Shown piece by piece: positions 44,751 to 56,300 of a DNA stretch of 64,000 nucleotides (within the stretch, counting starts at the first letter, position 1; each line of letters begins with the position of its first letter). This stretch comes from Atherinomorus stipes (taxonomy: Eukaryota > Chordata > Actinopteri > Atheriniformes > Atherinidae), in contig JALJCO010010492.1 of the NCBI GenBank assembly GCA_023101725.1, forward strand, positions 294,093 through 358,092, read 5' to 3'. The position numbers were made by a program, and so were the translations under genes. Below the pieces are notes generated by a model. The model ran no database searches. It was not told the DNA's origin and saw nothing but the letters and a program-made list of their open reading frames with translations.

Positions 44751-45354
44751 AGTTGTACTTCCATGGTCATTTAATTAATATTTCTGTGTTCTCCATTATT
44801 ATTGAATGCATTCTGCATCGTTTCTGTTTAAAAAAACCTTCTGGTATCTTTGTATCCAGCTGTATTTGTATACTAGAAGAGAGGCTTGTGGTCCAACGGC
44901 AGCTTTTCCGGGTCCTTCTCATGAATTTCCGTCTGATTGGCTGCCTGCCATCAGTGTATGAAGGAAGCTCCGCCCTCCGCTCTTATTTCGCTACAGACAG
45001 GAAATAGAGCCGACAAACAAGTTTGTTCCGCCATGCTAACAAACAGTTAGCTAATTAGCTTCTCAACTCCGAAGCTACAGTCGTGCCGTCTTTACTTCTA
45101 GTGTGTAGTGGAGGGTTACCTGCCTTCCAATGGACAGATAGAAACCCCACGTGGGATACGCTATTTGCAATGTGACGTAGAAGTGCGAGGCTGTTCCCGA
45201 TTCGCTCTTCTCTTCGTATTGTTTCTCTGATGAGAAAGAACAGCCGACTGGGGGGAACGCAACGCTAGCAAGTCAGCATGTGTAAGTAAACAAGGGGAAA
45301 CCCTCCGTATTTCAGAAGGAGCAAGTTAAACGGGTTTTCAGTGGAAGGAGGCCT
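44751..45354. mobile_element. TTAA-flanked insertion in the 25-bp satellite
   Basis: TTAA at 44747-44750 and 45355-45358 bracket 604 bp that has no satellite similarity. Removing it with one TTAA restores a perfect satellite unit (gaacctttaatcccagtcag). The left end is agttgtacttccatgg. Terminal inverted repeats are weak, so piggyBac affiliation is inferred from the target site. It contains the repeat-like words gccatgctaac and gttagctaattagc. Confidence 0.65.
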
Positions 45355-45418
45355 TTAATCCCAGTCAGCATCAGAACAGCTAATCCCAGTTAGCATCTGA
45401 AACCTTTAATCCCAGTTT

Positions 45419-46949
45419 GTTCAGCTGTGAGTTCAGCTGGATTGTATCCCACACCATTTAATCCACATTCTACGTCTCTCCAGTTCTGTTTTTTGATTCT
45501 TAGAAGGCAAAAATTGAAACATCACCCAAACGGTCAGAAAATCCGTCATCAGACCTGGAAATCCCGTCTGTGCTTTGCTTTGGCATTTTGCAAGAGAAGT
45601 GAAAGTTTGCCGTCTCCTCTCCTTGTGTCTGTTGCTAAAGTCTGATTGGTCAGTCGCAGTTTTAGGGCGGGGCCTTAAGGGTCAATCCCTTTCAGGCTCT
45701 TTAGCACTCGCCAACGATGAAACGATTTGCCGAGAACAACTCTGGTTTTATCCCTTTCCTCTGCCGTTATCCTCTTGCTGTAACCTGGAAAAGACTCTTC
45801 CTTCACTGGGAGTTTGTTCATATTTTATTTTTGTTGATACTTTTTAAGTCTCATTACTTCACAGCTGATGTATAATTATAATTATGTATGTAAAGCTTTT
45901 AATTAATCAAACCTTATGGGGCAGAGAACCCAGTGTCATCGACAATCGCAAAAATCATTCACAGAAACATCGTCTACACCACCTTTAACAGAATAAGTGT
46001 AAAGTTCAAGCAGACGCCATCCCATTTCTTTGTGAAATGGGATTTTATAATGCTGCTACGCAAACGAGATTTGAAGATTATGGGCAACAGAGATGTGCAC
46101 TAATCGCTGGATTTGTGGTGGTAAATGCCTGAAAATCCCGGGATTTTCCTCTGTGGTTTAGTTTTAAATCCAGCTTGAGATACGCGCCGGTTACAAGTTT
46201 CACCTCCATCACATTTTCTTACATAACCGTTGGTAAGAGGACGGTATAAACACTCACAGACTCAGCTGATGATGATGATGATGATGATGTGCCTGTCTAG
46301 CTCTAACATTGTTCAGAGAACTGATCTGTTTCTGTGTCGATTCTTTGATAACTGAATATGTGATGAAGGGAAAACCTCGTCTGAGTCTGTTTGATATTCT
46401 CAGATTAAGTCAGAGCATGCCCAGTACACAATGCAAACCCTCCCGAGCCACTTAGCGTCTCATAAAGTCCTCCAATCTTCCTACTGAACTTTTGGTCTCA
46501 TGGCGCAGAAAAATTCCCAGAGTGCTTTGCTAACTGCTCCTGAACGGTGACCCCTGGGAGCAAGAGAAAGGGGGAAACAGAAACAGGGGGGGAGTAAAAG
46601 GGGAGGCGCACCACGATGGAAGATTAAAGAGATAGAAGGGAGAAAAGTGAGGGAGAAAACGAAGAAAGGAGGGTTAAAGAGGGAGGCGAGGGGTGGGTCG
46701 GGGAGGGGAACAAGGGAAGGTCGCAGTTCTCAGAGGAGGGAGCGATCTCTCTGAGGTAGCAGCCTGGAACCACCCAGGGCTTTGTGGTAGTTAAATCATA
46801 TCAATTAAGCATGGGACATCGGGGGATTAAGGGTTAATCTGTCCCCTGAGAGAGAAACAGTAAATTAGAAAGCAGGCAAAGAGGAAGAAAAGAAGACATC
46901 ATTAATGGAGGTTTTAAACGGAAACTGGATGACATTTCTTTACTAAATA
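45419..46949. other. Gene-free stretch, unclassified
   Basis: A (GAT)n run is at about 46268-46289. 46560-46740 is purine-rich. 46780-46890 (ttaaatcatatcaattaagc) looks single-copy. No exon is recognised. Confidence 0.3.
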
Positions 46950-47938
46950 CAGTCCTGAAAATTATTCACCCCCCTAAAAAAAAGAAGGAAAAAATCAGCT
47001 GTCAGTGAAATAAGCTGAAATTGACAAAAGTAATAATAAATAAAAATTCTGTGAAAATCGTGACCTTGGTTTTGATTTGTGGTTTGAAAGAAATATTAAA
47101 AACAAACACACAAAAAATAAAACATGTAAAAAAGCACAATGGGGCTCTGAAGCTAAAATTTTGTTGAGCGACACTTTGAGGTAACGTTCAGAAAGATTCT
47201 GCACCTGTTCACAGGTATGTTCACTGCAAAAACTCAAATCTTAGCAAGTATATTTTTCTAATTTCAAGTCAAAATATCTCATCAAACTCAAAATAAGGCA
47301 AAATTTCCTAAATAGAAACATTTAAATAAGATGTAAGATCTTGTTTTAAGGTAATGCATCTTATTTAAGAAATCTTATCAAGAAAATGTTGCTTATGCTA
47401 ATGCCATTGGCAGCACTTTTTTGCTTATCACAAGCCAAAAAAAATCCTTTTTTCCCTTATTTTAAGAGTGACCAAGATTTTTTTTTTCTCATATAAGCAA
47501 AAAAAAAAAAAAATGCTGCCAATGGAACAAGCAGCATTTTCTTGATAAGATTTCTTGAAATAAGATGCATTACCTTAAAAGAAGATCTTATATCTCACTG
47601 AAATGTTTCACTTCAAGTAATTTTGTCTTATTTTGAGTGTGATGAGATATTTTGACTAGAAATGAGAAAAATATAATTGGTAAGATTTGTTTTTTTTGCA
47701 TTGTTGGTCTTCTGTTTATGGAAAAGGTGCTCTAACGTGTCTGGGACAGTTTTCGTTGTTGTTTTTTTTTTTATTATTAGTTCCAACCACAAATCAAAAG
47801 CAATATCTTATTTCACAAAATTATAATTTTGTAAATTTTTATTTATTATTAGTTTCTTTAGTTTCTTGTTATTTGACTTACTATTGTGAATTAGGCTTTT
47901 CGTTAATTGGTGGGTATGAATGATTCTGAGGATGACTG
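46950..47938 (+). mobile_element. Tc1/mariner-like MITE (family A) with nested family B element
   Basis: cagtcctgaaaattattcac (46950) and the inverted right end tgattctgaggatgactg (ending 47938) are flanked by TA (46948-46949, 47939-47940). The body is interrupted at ttcacaggtatgtt by the family B element 47222-47703 and resumes at ttggtcttctgtttatgg. The uninterrupted form is seen at 26336-26370 and 61790-61812. Confidence 0.8.
47222..47703. mobile_element. Palindromic MITE (family B), most complete copy
   Basis: It starts cactgcaaaaactcaaatct and ends gatttgttttttttgcattg. The two halves are inverted repeats of more than 200 bp, separated by A/T runs near 47470-47510. It lies inside a family A element. 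The TSD is short (about 2-5 bp) and ambiguous. Confidence 0.8.
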
Positions 47939-47940
47939 TA

Positions 47941-48830
47941 AATGAAGAAGCTACCAGCGAATGACTCGTTATTTGCAACAGCGGGGCAAATAAATCCAGC
48001 ATAGAGCTACATTAGCATTTTGCTACCGGCACCAAAGAGACCAGAAGTGGCATTTAGGGATTAAAACAACACAAAACAGCAGATAATCCCTGAGCTAGGC
48101 CACACCCGCCTGGGAACTGACTTCCACCATTATCATTTTGGATGAGGTCTTGCAAGGAGAAAAAGAGGGAATGTATAATTTACCACCTTCCCCCTCAAAG
48201 CCCCACTGCTCCTTGACCCCCCATAAAATTGTCATCTCTAGATTCAGACACATCCACGTTTGAGTGAAAGTGAAATCATATGCGGTGAGAGGTGGATGAG
48301 GTTTGGGGATCTATATTTGGGGTGGATTGGAGGACTGAGCTTTTGGGGTTTGAGAAAGAGGAGAGGAGCCCCTCTTTCTTTGGTTTAAATGCAAAAATGG
48401 CTGAGGTGGGTAATGGAGCCGTGAGGTAAGAGGATTAAGATCAGCATTCGGTCAGGACTGATAGGGAAGTGTGGGGTGATGGGAGGACAAAAGGATGAGT
48501 GGAAGAGAAAGGAAGCGAGGCAGAAAGAGAGGCAGAGAGAAATAAAAAGATGGAGAGTTAAATGGACAGTGATGAGTGATCTGGGGTGAGAAGATATGAG
48601 ACGAGAGTAACCGTCCTCATCCTCGCTGTTCCACAGCCCAAAGATTTAGCTTTAGACTCAGAAGTGTTTACATAGCATCCGTGTGTCCTCCTGAGGGGGA
48701 ACGGCGTGTTACCCCCCCCCCCCCCCCCCCCCCTCCCGTGCTTGGATTGGCTAGAAGGAAAGTTGGGTGGTCAAAACTCTTCCATAGAAGAGCCTGAAGG
48801 CTGCAGAGAGGAACGAGCAGTCTGACGCTG
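47941..48830. other. Gene-free stretch with poly-C
   Basis: A run of about 22 C is at 48712-48733. 48250-48600 is G/A-rich single-copy-looking sequence. No exon recognised. Confidence 0.35.
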
Positions 48831-49393
48831 CACACTCAAAAATAGAGGAACCAGTTTGTACTTAAAAGGGTACAAAGCTTGTCGCTGGGGGGGGGGGGGG
48901 GGGGGGGGGGGTCCTTTCTGAAAGACATTTCTGTTCCAAGCTGTGTGAGTTAATAAAGTACAATTAAACCAATTAAAAATGATGAATAAAAGCCAATAAA
49001 ATAGAGATTATAACAACAATCAAAGATGCTAATAATAAATTAATAATTGTTATATAAATATAAGGCTAAGCACATATATAATTATACATAAAATTAATAT
49101 GATTATTATGAAAATCATAATATAATAACTATAATTCTACTACTGCTTAGAAGTACTGCTATTTATAGTTATTGTACAAGCTACACACATTTATCAATGC
49201 TGCAGGTACCCTTCGGGTTGAAATGGTACAAATTTGTACTTTATATTACTTTCTAACCCTTTTTCATAGTATATACAGTAGGTACACTTCTGGCCTCATA
49301 AAGACCAATATTGTACTTTTGAGAGAACATATGTAAAAAATGTACCTACAGGTACAGAAATGCTCCTGTCTCGTACCTCTGTTTTTGAGTGTG
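48831..49393. mobile_element. 563-bp TIR element with cacactcaaaaa ends
   Basis: The left end cacactcaaaaatagaggaa and right end cctctgtttttgagtgtg are inverted repeats. Repeated GGTAC-type words (gggtacaaagc, ggtacccttcgggttg, aggtacagaaatg) are typical of one fish MITE family. A run of about 24 G is at 48888-48911. No TSD is resolved. Confidence 0.65.
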
Positions 49394-49579
49394 AGCAGCA
49401 GGAATCTGCAGGACTGAGCTTTTTAAAGGTGATGCAGAAGGATGAGGGTGATGTCTGCATGTGCACAAGGCCCAATCCCAAACAGGGCCGGAAACACTAC
49501 CCCTCCGTTTGCGCGTTCCCGCGGAGGCTCCACCATATAAGGGCCGTCCCAAACCACATCGGGTGGAGGGCAAGTGGAC

Positions 49580-49840
49580 TTTTTAAATTTTTTTAACTTA
49601 ATTGAAGAGTGGCCAAGATTTTTTTTTTTTTTGCTTGCAATAAGCAAAAAATTCTGCTAATGGGACAAGCAAAATTTTCTTGATAAGATTTCTTGAAATG
49701 AGATGGATTGTTGTAAAACAAGTTCCTAAATCTCACTGAAATGTTTCTCTTTAAGTAATTTTGTCTTATTTTGAGTGTGATGTGATATTTTGACTAGAAG
49801 TTAAAAAACATACTTGCTAAGATTTGAGTTTTCGCAGAGT
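49580..49840. mobile_element. Palindromic MITE (family B), right half
   Basis: From agagtggccaagatttt to gatttgagttttcgcagag it matches the right half of 47222-47703; the left half is absent. Confidence 0.65.
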
Positions 49841-50042
49841 AATCAGCGAGTCTGCATCAGTGCAGAAGTTTTCACGTTCATCAATACTGATAGAATATTA
49901 CTAATAGAGATATTTTATGGGGGAAAAAGTTATGAAAGCTGCACTGCAGGTATTCTAAAAACCACTGGCGCTCACGGAAGGGAATGCTTTAGCAGGGAAA
50001 GAGGATTATAATCCTCTTATTAGCACAATAACAATAATGATA

Positions 50043-50070
50043 TTAATAATAATAATAATAATAATAATAA
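50043..50070. repeat. (AAT)n microsatellite
   Basis: About 28 bp of AAT repeats immediately upstream of the truncated hAT element. Confidence 0.9.
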
Positions 50071-50074
50071 CAAT

Positions 50075-50262
50075 TAGGGCTGTCAGGCGATTAAAAATTA
50101 ATCTAAATAATTACAGGATTTGTAATTAATTAATATAAGTAATCACATTTTAATCTCATATCTGCGAAAGCAGTTGTGGGGAACAATGGTCCTAGAGGGC
50201 CGCATTCCTTTAAGTTTTTCATGAAACCCTGCTCCAACACAGCCGATGAAGTTCTGTACAGC
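50075..50262. mobile_element. hAT element family D, truncated copy 3
   Basis: It starts tagggctgtcaggcgattaa and follows the inverted right half of 42936-43378 (tcatatctgcgaaagcagtt, tgctccaacacagccgatga) until the junction at about 50262. Confidence 0.7.
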
Positions 50263-50395
50263 GACCATAGACTGTTAATGGACGTAGTATCCGGTTACAT
50301 CTGAACAGAGCAAAGGGAAGCCAGGTGGGCGTGTCCCACGGTCGCCATCTTGCCGTGTCACGTGTGTCGTCAATCACAGAAAATACTAAAATGGG
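50262..50395 (+). mobile_element. Dispersed repeat family C, partial copy 4
   Basis: It contains catagactgttaatgg, gtcgccatcttgccgtgtca and agaaaatactaaaatgggc, matching 55337-55490. It ends abruptly. Confidence 0.6.
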
Positions 50396-50682
50396 CACAG
50401 TGTCATTCTATTGATGACAGGCACTTTGCCATTTTTACCCGCAATCGTCCTCGTGTGAACGGCCCCTAAGATAGCCTGCGTTATAACTTTGCCCAGTTTC
50501 AAAGTTACATCACCAGTCACGTAAGCTGATGCTGGTGATGTATACTTAGTGGCCTCTCCTGTCCCGCAGTTCATTGAGCACAAGACGGGAGGGATAAGCA
50601 GCAGAGCTGCGAGTGCAATTTGGAAATATTTGTGGATTTTAAGTGTTAAATTAAGTTTTTACTGGTTAGAAACAACACATAG

Positions 50683-51100
50683 GGCCCGATTTACGAAAGG
50701 TTTGCGCGTGTTAAAACAGGCGCTATCTTCATTACGCACGCAATAATCCGCCAGAGCTGATTTACAAAGCAGGGCAAAAGGAGGTTTGCGCCTGTCAAGG
50801 GGCAAAATAGCGCCGCTGTCCATTTTGCGCATCTGCTGCAGATGAATATGCAAAACTGGGCGTTTCTGCCAGAAGGCGCAAAATATTGGGAGGAGACTAT
50901 GCAAAACCTCAGTTTAACACACGCAAATGTGATCTATCAACTGTTCAAAGGAAAGCGGGGGCAAAAGATTGCGTGTAATTTAGCACGTCTGAAAAGCAGG
51001 TATAACTGGCAGCTTTACGCACTGATGGCTGAAAGAATGCTGCAGGACTGCAGACATCGGGACGTGCTTCACGTTTAAATTTCAGTGTGACCGATGGCTG
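50683..51100. mobile_element. Probable PIF/Harbinger-like element end
   Basis: The start agggcccgatttacgaaagg with repeated tttgcgc/gcgcaaa words is typical of non-autonomous Harbinger elements in vertebrates. The other terminus is not found, so the extent is approximate. Confidence 0.4.
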
Positions 51101-52235
51101 CGGCACAGTGCCCAGGTCCCCCTCCGGAGGTGATCTGCAACGGTTGTTGGCACGGAACGATTGCGTTACTCACCCATGTAGCTAAGATGTAATGACGCCG
51201 CCTACGTAAAGCCCTGTTCCCGCTTGAAAAAGCGAAGAAGAGGAGGGACCACATGTCTTCAAAAACGTGATAAGCAGCTCTTCTTGCAGTCTTTAGCTTA
51301 GCAGCTAGCTCGCCATCAGGCAGTTCTCAGAAACCCGTGAAAGTCCAAAGCTTTATCAGCATGTTTGGGTGGATGTCAAACAACACAAATGACTATTAGC
51401 TCCACCTGCTGGACTGGAGTGAAGCCGGCGCTGTCACATGACGAGGAGGCACACTGGCACGTTTCCAACTTTGCAAGTGTGACCGGAGGCCGTTTGTACG
51501 AGACTTTTGACACTCGGTGAGTTGAAACGGGATTCAACCAGTCGTGCCAAGTGTGACCCTGCCCAAGATTTTTGCTCAGAAAATGCATTTGTTTATCATC
51601 ATCCAGGTGTTAATGAGCGGTTAATGGAAAGTCAATGTTCACGTAACAGTTAAAGTTATGAGCATTGCTTTTTCCTTGTCGGGTTGGGTCGAGTTCGGAC
51701 TTAATCTCAATCATTTTACCCGGGCTCAGGCTGATATCTGTCGGGCTCGGGTCTTGTCCTGCCTTACATCTAAGGCCCGATTAAAGGTCTATGACTGGTG
51801 CGCTGATATGATCTGAACACTTGAGTCCATGGAAACACAGTTGGGTACTAACTGAACTTGGATTATATAAAATTATGTAAATGCACCATTTTTTGGCAAC
51901 AAGGCACGCAACGAGGGTGGGACTGTCCGGACTCCCAGGTGAGAGTCATGCGCTCACCAGTCAGCCAAAGGCATATCCCTGTGGCCAAGCAGCAAGGGCG
52001 CATGATCAGGGGCATATTGACAAACAGGACCCCACACTGTCACAATTTGAAGCATAGAGGGACATAAAAAGTGATTATGGTTTGTTAAAAACTTTGTTGG
52101 TGTAAAAGACAAGTTGACAAATGGGTTTGGAAAGGGCTAGAAGTCACAAAATGTAGCAGTGAGGAGGAGGAAGTCATTTGCTTGTGCTATGTTAGGAGAG
52201 ACAGACAGCTAACAGAGTAGGAAACTCTGAACATA
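51101..52235. other. Gene-free stretch with repeat debris
   Basis: 51650-51790 repeats gggtcgggct-type words suggesting a hAT relic. The rest is unclassified. Confidence 0.3.
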
Positions 52236-53266
52236 TCACATTGTCGTGTGAAAAGGTGTTTGCCCCATTCTTGATTTCTTTTTTGTTTCAGATCATCAAA
52301 CAAATTTAAAAACTAGACAAAGATAACACAAGTAAACACAAAATGCAGTTTTTTAATGAAGATTTTTATTAGTAGGGGGGAAAAATCCAAACCTCCATGT
52401 CCCTGTGTGAAAAAGTGATTTCCCCTAAACCTAACGTGTTCCACCTTAGCAGCAACAACTGCAATCAAGCGTTTGTGATAACTGGCAGTGAGTCTTCTAC
52501 AGCGCTGTGGAGGAATTTTGTTCCACTCATCTTTGCAGAATTGTTGTAATTCAGCCACATTGGAGGCTTTTCCAGCATGAACCGCCTTTTTAAGGTCATG
52601 CCACAGCATCTCAATGGGATTCAGGTGGGGACTTTGTCTAGGCCACTCCAAAGTCTTCATTTTGTTGTTCTTAAGCCATTCAGAGGTGGACTTGCTGGTG
52701 TGTTCTAGATCATTGTTCTGCTGCAGAACCCAAGTGCGCTTCAGCTTGAGGTCACCAACAGATGGCCGGACATTCTCCTTCAGGATTTTTTGGTAGAAGC
52801 AGAATTCATGGTTCCATTTACCACAGCAAGTCTTCCAGGTCCTGAAGCAGCAAAACAGCCGCAGACCATCACACTAAAACCACCATATTTTACTGTTGCT
52901 ATGATGTTCCTTTTCTGAAATGCCGTGTTACTTTTACGCCAGATGTAATGGGACCTACACCTTCCAAAAGTTGAGCTTTTGTCTCGTCAGTCCACAGAGT
53001 ATTTTCCCAAAAGTCTTGGGGATCATCAAGATGCTTTCTGGCTAAACTGAGACGAGCAATCACTTTTTCACACAGGGCCATGTAGGTTTAGATTCCCCCC
53101 CCCCCTTACTAATAAAAATCTTCATTTAAAAACTGTGTTCTGTATTTACTTGTGTTATCTTTGGTTGATATTTAAATTTGTTTAATGATCTGAAACATAT
53201 GAGTGTGACAAACATGCAAAAGATAAGAAATCAGGAAGGGGGCAAACACTTTTTCACACACCTGTA
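52236..53266 (-). mobile_element. Tc1-like transposon with about 210-bp inverted repeats, internally deleted
   Basis: The left arm (52236-52440) and right arm (53057-53266) are long inverted repeats, sharing gtgtgaaaaggtgtttgccc-type ends, gatcatcaaacaaattt and ccctgtgtgaaaaagtgat. TA borders both ends. At 1.03 kb it is shorter than usual full-length Tc1 elements (about 1.2-1.6 kb); the N-terminal coding part is gone. It encodes the decayed transposase described separately. Confidence 0.85.
52436..53070 (-). pseudogene. Tc1-like DD34E transposase, N-terminally deleted and mutated
   Basis: Minus-strand pieces in order: ARKHLDDPQDFWENTLWTDE (first catalytic D in WTDE, about 52970-53030), QQNNDLEHTSKSTSEWLK (about 52670-52725) and SPHLNPIEMLWHDLKKAVHA (catalytic E, about 52575-52635). 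The second catalytic aspartate, normally in QQDND, reads N here (QQNND). The helix-turn-helix domain is missing because coding sequence begins directly at the right inverted repeat. Frameshifts separate the blocks. The enzyme would be inactive. Confidence 0.8.
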
Positions 53267-54049
53267 TAAAGATTAAACTGCGACTAGAAACAGAGAAAGT
53301 TTTAGCCTGGAGCAGCCATGCCGAATGCTACGTCAACGCAGCATCTGAACACGAGTTTACAAGTTCTCTCTTTGGCCAGTAGCCCTCCATCTGCAGAGGC
53401 CATGGAGCAGCACAGATCCTCCGACCAACACATCTTCCCTTTAGCCAGTCAGCTGCCATCTCAGGATGAGACTCAGCTCATATTTGCCAGCCAAAGAAGC
53501 TGAGCTGCCCGACCTCTGCAGCAGCCTAACGGACCCACGACGCCTCCTTACACCCCTCCCTGCCTCACTCGCCCCATCCCAAGTCTTAATTCGCACACTT
53601 TGAAGTATCTTGGTCTGTACTGAGGAGCCACTCAATCAATTACAAATGACAAAATCTCCTTATGATATTTCAGGGTTTCCTCAAGTAGGAGGTGGGGGGT
53701 GGAAGAAGAGATTATAGAAGCCAAATCAGTCTCTCAGCTGCGTCTAAAGTGACAGGGGAGAATCACACCAGCAGATGGTGGGAAATTAAATAAGAAAAAA
53801 AAGATTATGTATAAGTGTGTCACCTCCGAACACTGCTGCGAAATCTCCAACCTGATCCACGAGGAGTGAAGGAGCGAGAACAGATTATTGCAAGCTGTGT
53901 TTAAAAAGGGAACCGTGATTACTTAAACAGCTCTTTGCTCACTGCTGGCAGAGAACTGTGTACCGAACTGTGGTGACAACTCCGAAAAACAAGCAAATAC
54001 AATGAGAAATGGCTGTCATCACACAGGAAATCTGGTTTCATCTGATGGA
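53267..54049. other. Gene-free, single-copy-looking DNA
   Basis: The frame at 53318-53503 is 61 codons without a recognisable domain. No repeat is recognised. Confidence 0.3.
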
Positions 54050-54960
54050 TAGGGATCGACCGATACGGATTTTTTAGGGCTGATACTGATACTGATATTT
54101 TCTCATCAGCTGATACAACCTGCCGATATTTGGGGCCAATACTGCATTTGACACCCAATTTAATATAATAAATGATACAATGAAAAGTAATTTTAATTTA
54201 AAAAAAGAACGAAGCACTTCAAATAAATATTCAAAAAAGAGAGTGCCCCTTATAAATAAATATTGAAACTAGGGATATTCACAAAACCGATATTATTGGC
54301 CAATATTGACATTAAAATGTGATAACAGAAAATATCGGTATCGTTTTTTTGGGCTGATATTTCGAAAAATAAAATCTCGTGAGATTTCATTGCTCTGTAA
54401 CAAAATCTCATAAGATCTTGTTCCATCAGCGTTGGTCCAGCATGTATAAAAGCCCCTGTTATTGTGGAAGAACTTCATATCCCAGCATTCCTTTCAGAGT
54501 CATGTGACTACGGTGCAGCTGCTGCTGCTACAGACTGACTTGCTTTGAAGCTGCTTATAATATGTCTGGTTTTAAGTTGTTGGTTAAGTTACCAAGTTGC
54601 CAGAAACATTAGAATTAGCCACATGTTGGTTAATACCTGCTAGAATCTGATATCTGGCAGCCAGATGTCCAAAATGAACTCCTCTGGCTGAGTTAAGGAT
54701 ATTTTGGGATCTTTGCTCTCAGAGCAGAATACAGTTGAATTTCTCAAAATATGAGAGATACAACCTCACAGTTCTCTGCATATATTGGGATCGGTTGATA
54801 TCGGATATCGGAATTTAAGAGTTAGAAAATATCGGTATATCAAATATCGGTAAAAAAAAAAAGTCTATATTAAACATCCCTAATTGAAACATTAAACTTG
54901 TAATAAATATATTTATACTGTATATAAAAATTTAATTTTTAAATTAAACTTACAAATTTT
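54050..54960 (+). mobile_element. hAT-like dispersed repeat (family G, copy 2), interrupted
   Basis: It starts tagggatcgaccgatacgga and continues as in 25157-25500 to cccttataaataaat. It is split by the 613-bp family F element and resumes cattaaacttgtaataaata. Confidence 0.65.
54270..54882 (+). mobile_element. Non-autonomous hAT element with perfect 8-bp TSD (family F, copy 2)
   Basis: The left end tagggatattcacaaaaccg and right end aaacatcccta are inverted repeats. The 8-bp repeat attgaaac flanks it at 54262-54269 and 54883-54890. The host repeat's empty site is seen at about 25401-25416. It is non-coding, with subterminal atatcgg/ccgatat motifs. Confidence 0.85.
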
Positions 54961-55336
54961 AACAACAGTATAGGTGGTTTTCATCACAATAAAGTAATAC
55001 GGTGTTGTTTCCAGCTCAAACAGAGGTGCATTACCCCTTTAAATGGTGACAGAAAAACTCTGAAGGCCATCTGCCACAACTCGGTGGCAAGTGAGCGTGT
55101 TCTGTTGTCTCTCTTGATGCATGACCTCGTTGGCTTCACTCGGAAAAATGTAACGGCATCTGTCCCCTGAACTTGTTTTCTGAGATAATTTTTGCCAGAA
55201 ATGATGAAGTGATCTCAGGCAGGTGAACTCGTAATTTGCAGAGGATTCCAGGATTCAAGATCTGAAGATTGCCTCAGTACCATTTTTGTCTTTATTAAAC
55301 TTCTCTATTTTCTTTTCATTAGAGTAAAGACCCACA
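54961..55336. other. Gene-free stretch, unclassified
   Basis: No feature is recognised. Confidence 0.3.
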
Positions 55337-56010
55337 ACCATAGACCGTTAATAGAGAGCGACGAACTTTCCGCTACGTCACCCGTTGGTTTCTGAAGAGC
55401 TAAAAGTGAAGACAGTTGGGCATGTCGAACCGTCGCCATCTTGCCGTGTCACGTGTGTCGTCACTCCCAGAAAATACTAAAATGAGCAAAGGCAAGGCCA
55501 CTCCGAGCCGCGGGGCAAATGATTGACAGCTGACGTACTCTGGGCTAAACGCTAACCGAGCTAACTCGAAACTAACGAAGATTAGCACCCTAATTGGCAG
55601 GGTAAAGGTAAGACCTGCTTAGACTTGCTATTATCTGACTAAAAACTTGTAAAAACTTGAGCAGTTGTGCTGCTCTGCTATAAACTGAGACCTTACTGAG
55701 AGCAAACAAGGAGCTAACTGTTAGCCACTGGTCGACAGGCCGACATCTGGTCTGCCGCATGTCAATCAAAAGGATACGCCGTTAATTATGTGTAATTTCA
55801 AGATTAAATAACATCTAAACGGATAAGTTATGAAAAAACTCACCCGCCTCACAGTTGACATGAAGATAAACTTGACCTATTAAACCTAAAATGATTTTTT
55901 GAACCAGACTGTAAACATGTTTATTTCTGCTGGGAAGTTGCCGTTTTTGGGGAGTCTATGGGGATATGCTGTGTTGTGCAGCCCCTAGCGGATCAAGGGG
56001 GAACTACAAA
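55337..56010 (+). mobile_element. Dispersed repeat family C, copy 2 (uninterrupted)
   Basis: Its sequence runs through ccatagaccgttaatag, gtcgccatcttgccgtgtca, ccgttaattatgtgtaattt, cagttgacatgaagataaac and gtaaacatgtttatttctgc to gcccctagcggatc. It holds the empty TTAA site (55880-55883) for the element at 11263-12026, and a single unit of the 21-bp repeat that is expanded in the other copies. Confidence 0.7.
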
Positions 56011-56092
56011 TAATGACTTCTTCTGGGTAGACTCATAGTTGGTCACTGGAGGTTGCCGCTTGCCCACAACGCAACTTTTAGCAGTTTTAGCA

Positions 56093-56300
56093 GGGTGTTT
56101 TCCTTCCCACTGTCGCCACCACTTCATGCTTGCTCAGGATGGGGGATTGGACCGGGTCAAGTCAAGATTCCATCCAATCTGTTGGTGTTCGTAGCTAGGA
56201 AACCAACAGAATCTGACTTGAATTTCTCCATCTGTTAAGCGCCCTGAGGTGACATTGTCATGAACTGACGCTATCCAAATAAAGTTGAATTGAAAAGTTG
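56093..56300 (+). mobile_element. L2/Maui-type LINE 3' end
   Basis: From agggtgttttccttcccact through ggatgggggattggaccggg to ctatccaaataaagttgaat it matches 29250-29700 without that copy's AT-rich insertion. It is 5'-truncated to about 200 bp. Confidence 0.7.

Larger units (their letters stand above)
43410..45418. repeat. 25-bp satellite cluster, interrupted twice
   Basis: The unit is aacctttaatcccagtcagc plus atcag. The main block is 44222-44750 (about 21 units); outlying units are at 43410-43522 (degenerate) and 45355-45418. Every full unit contains TTAA. Two non-satellite blocks, about 43523-44221 and 44751-45354, break the cluster. Confidence 0.85.
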
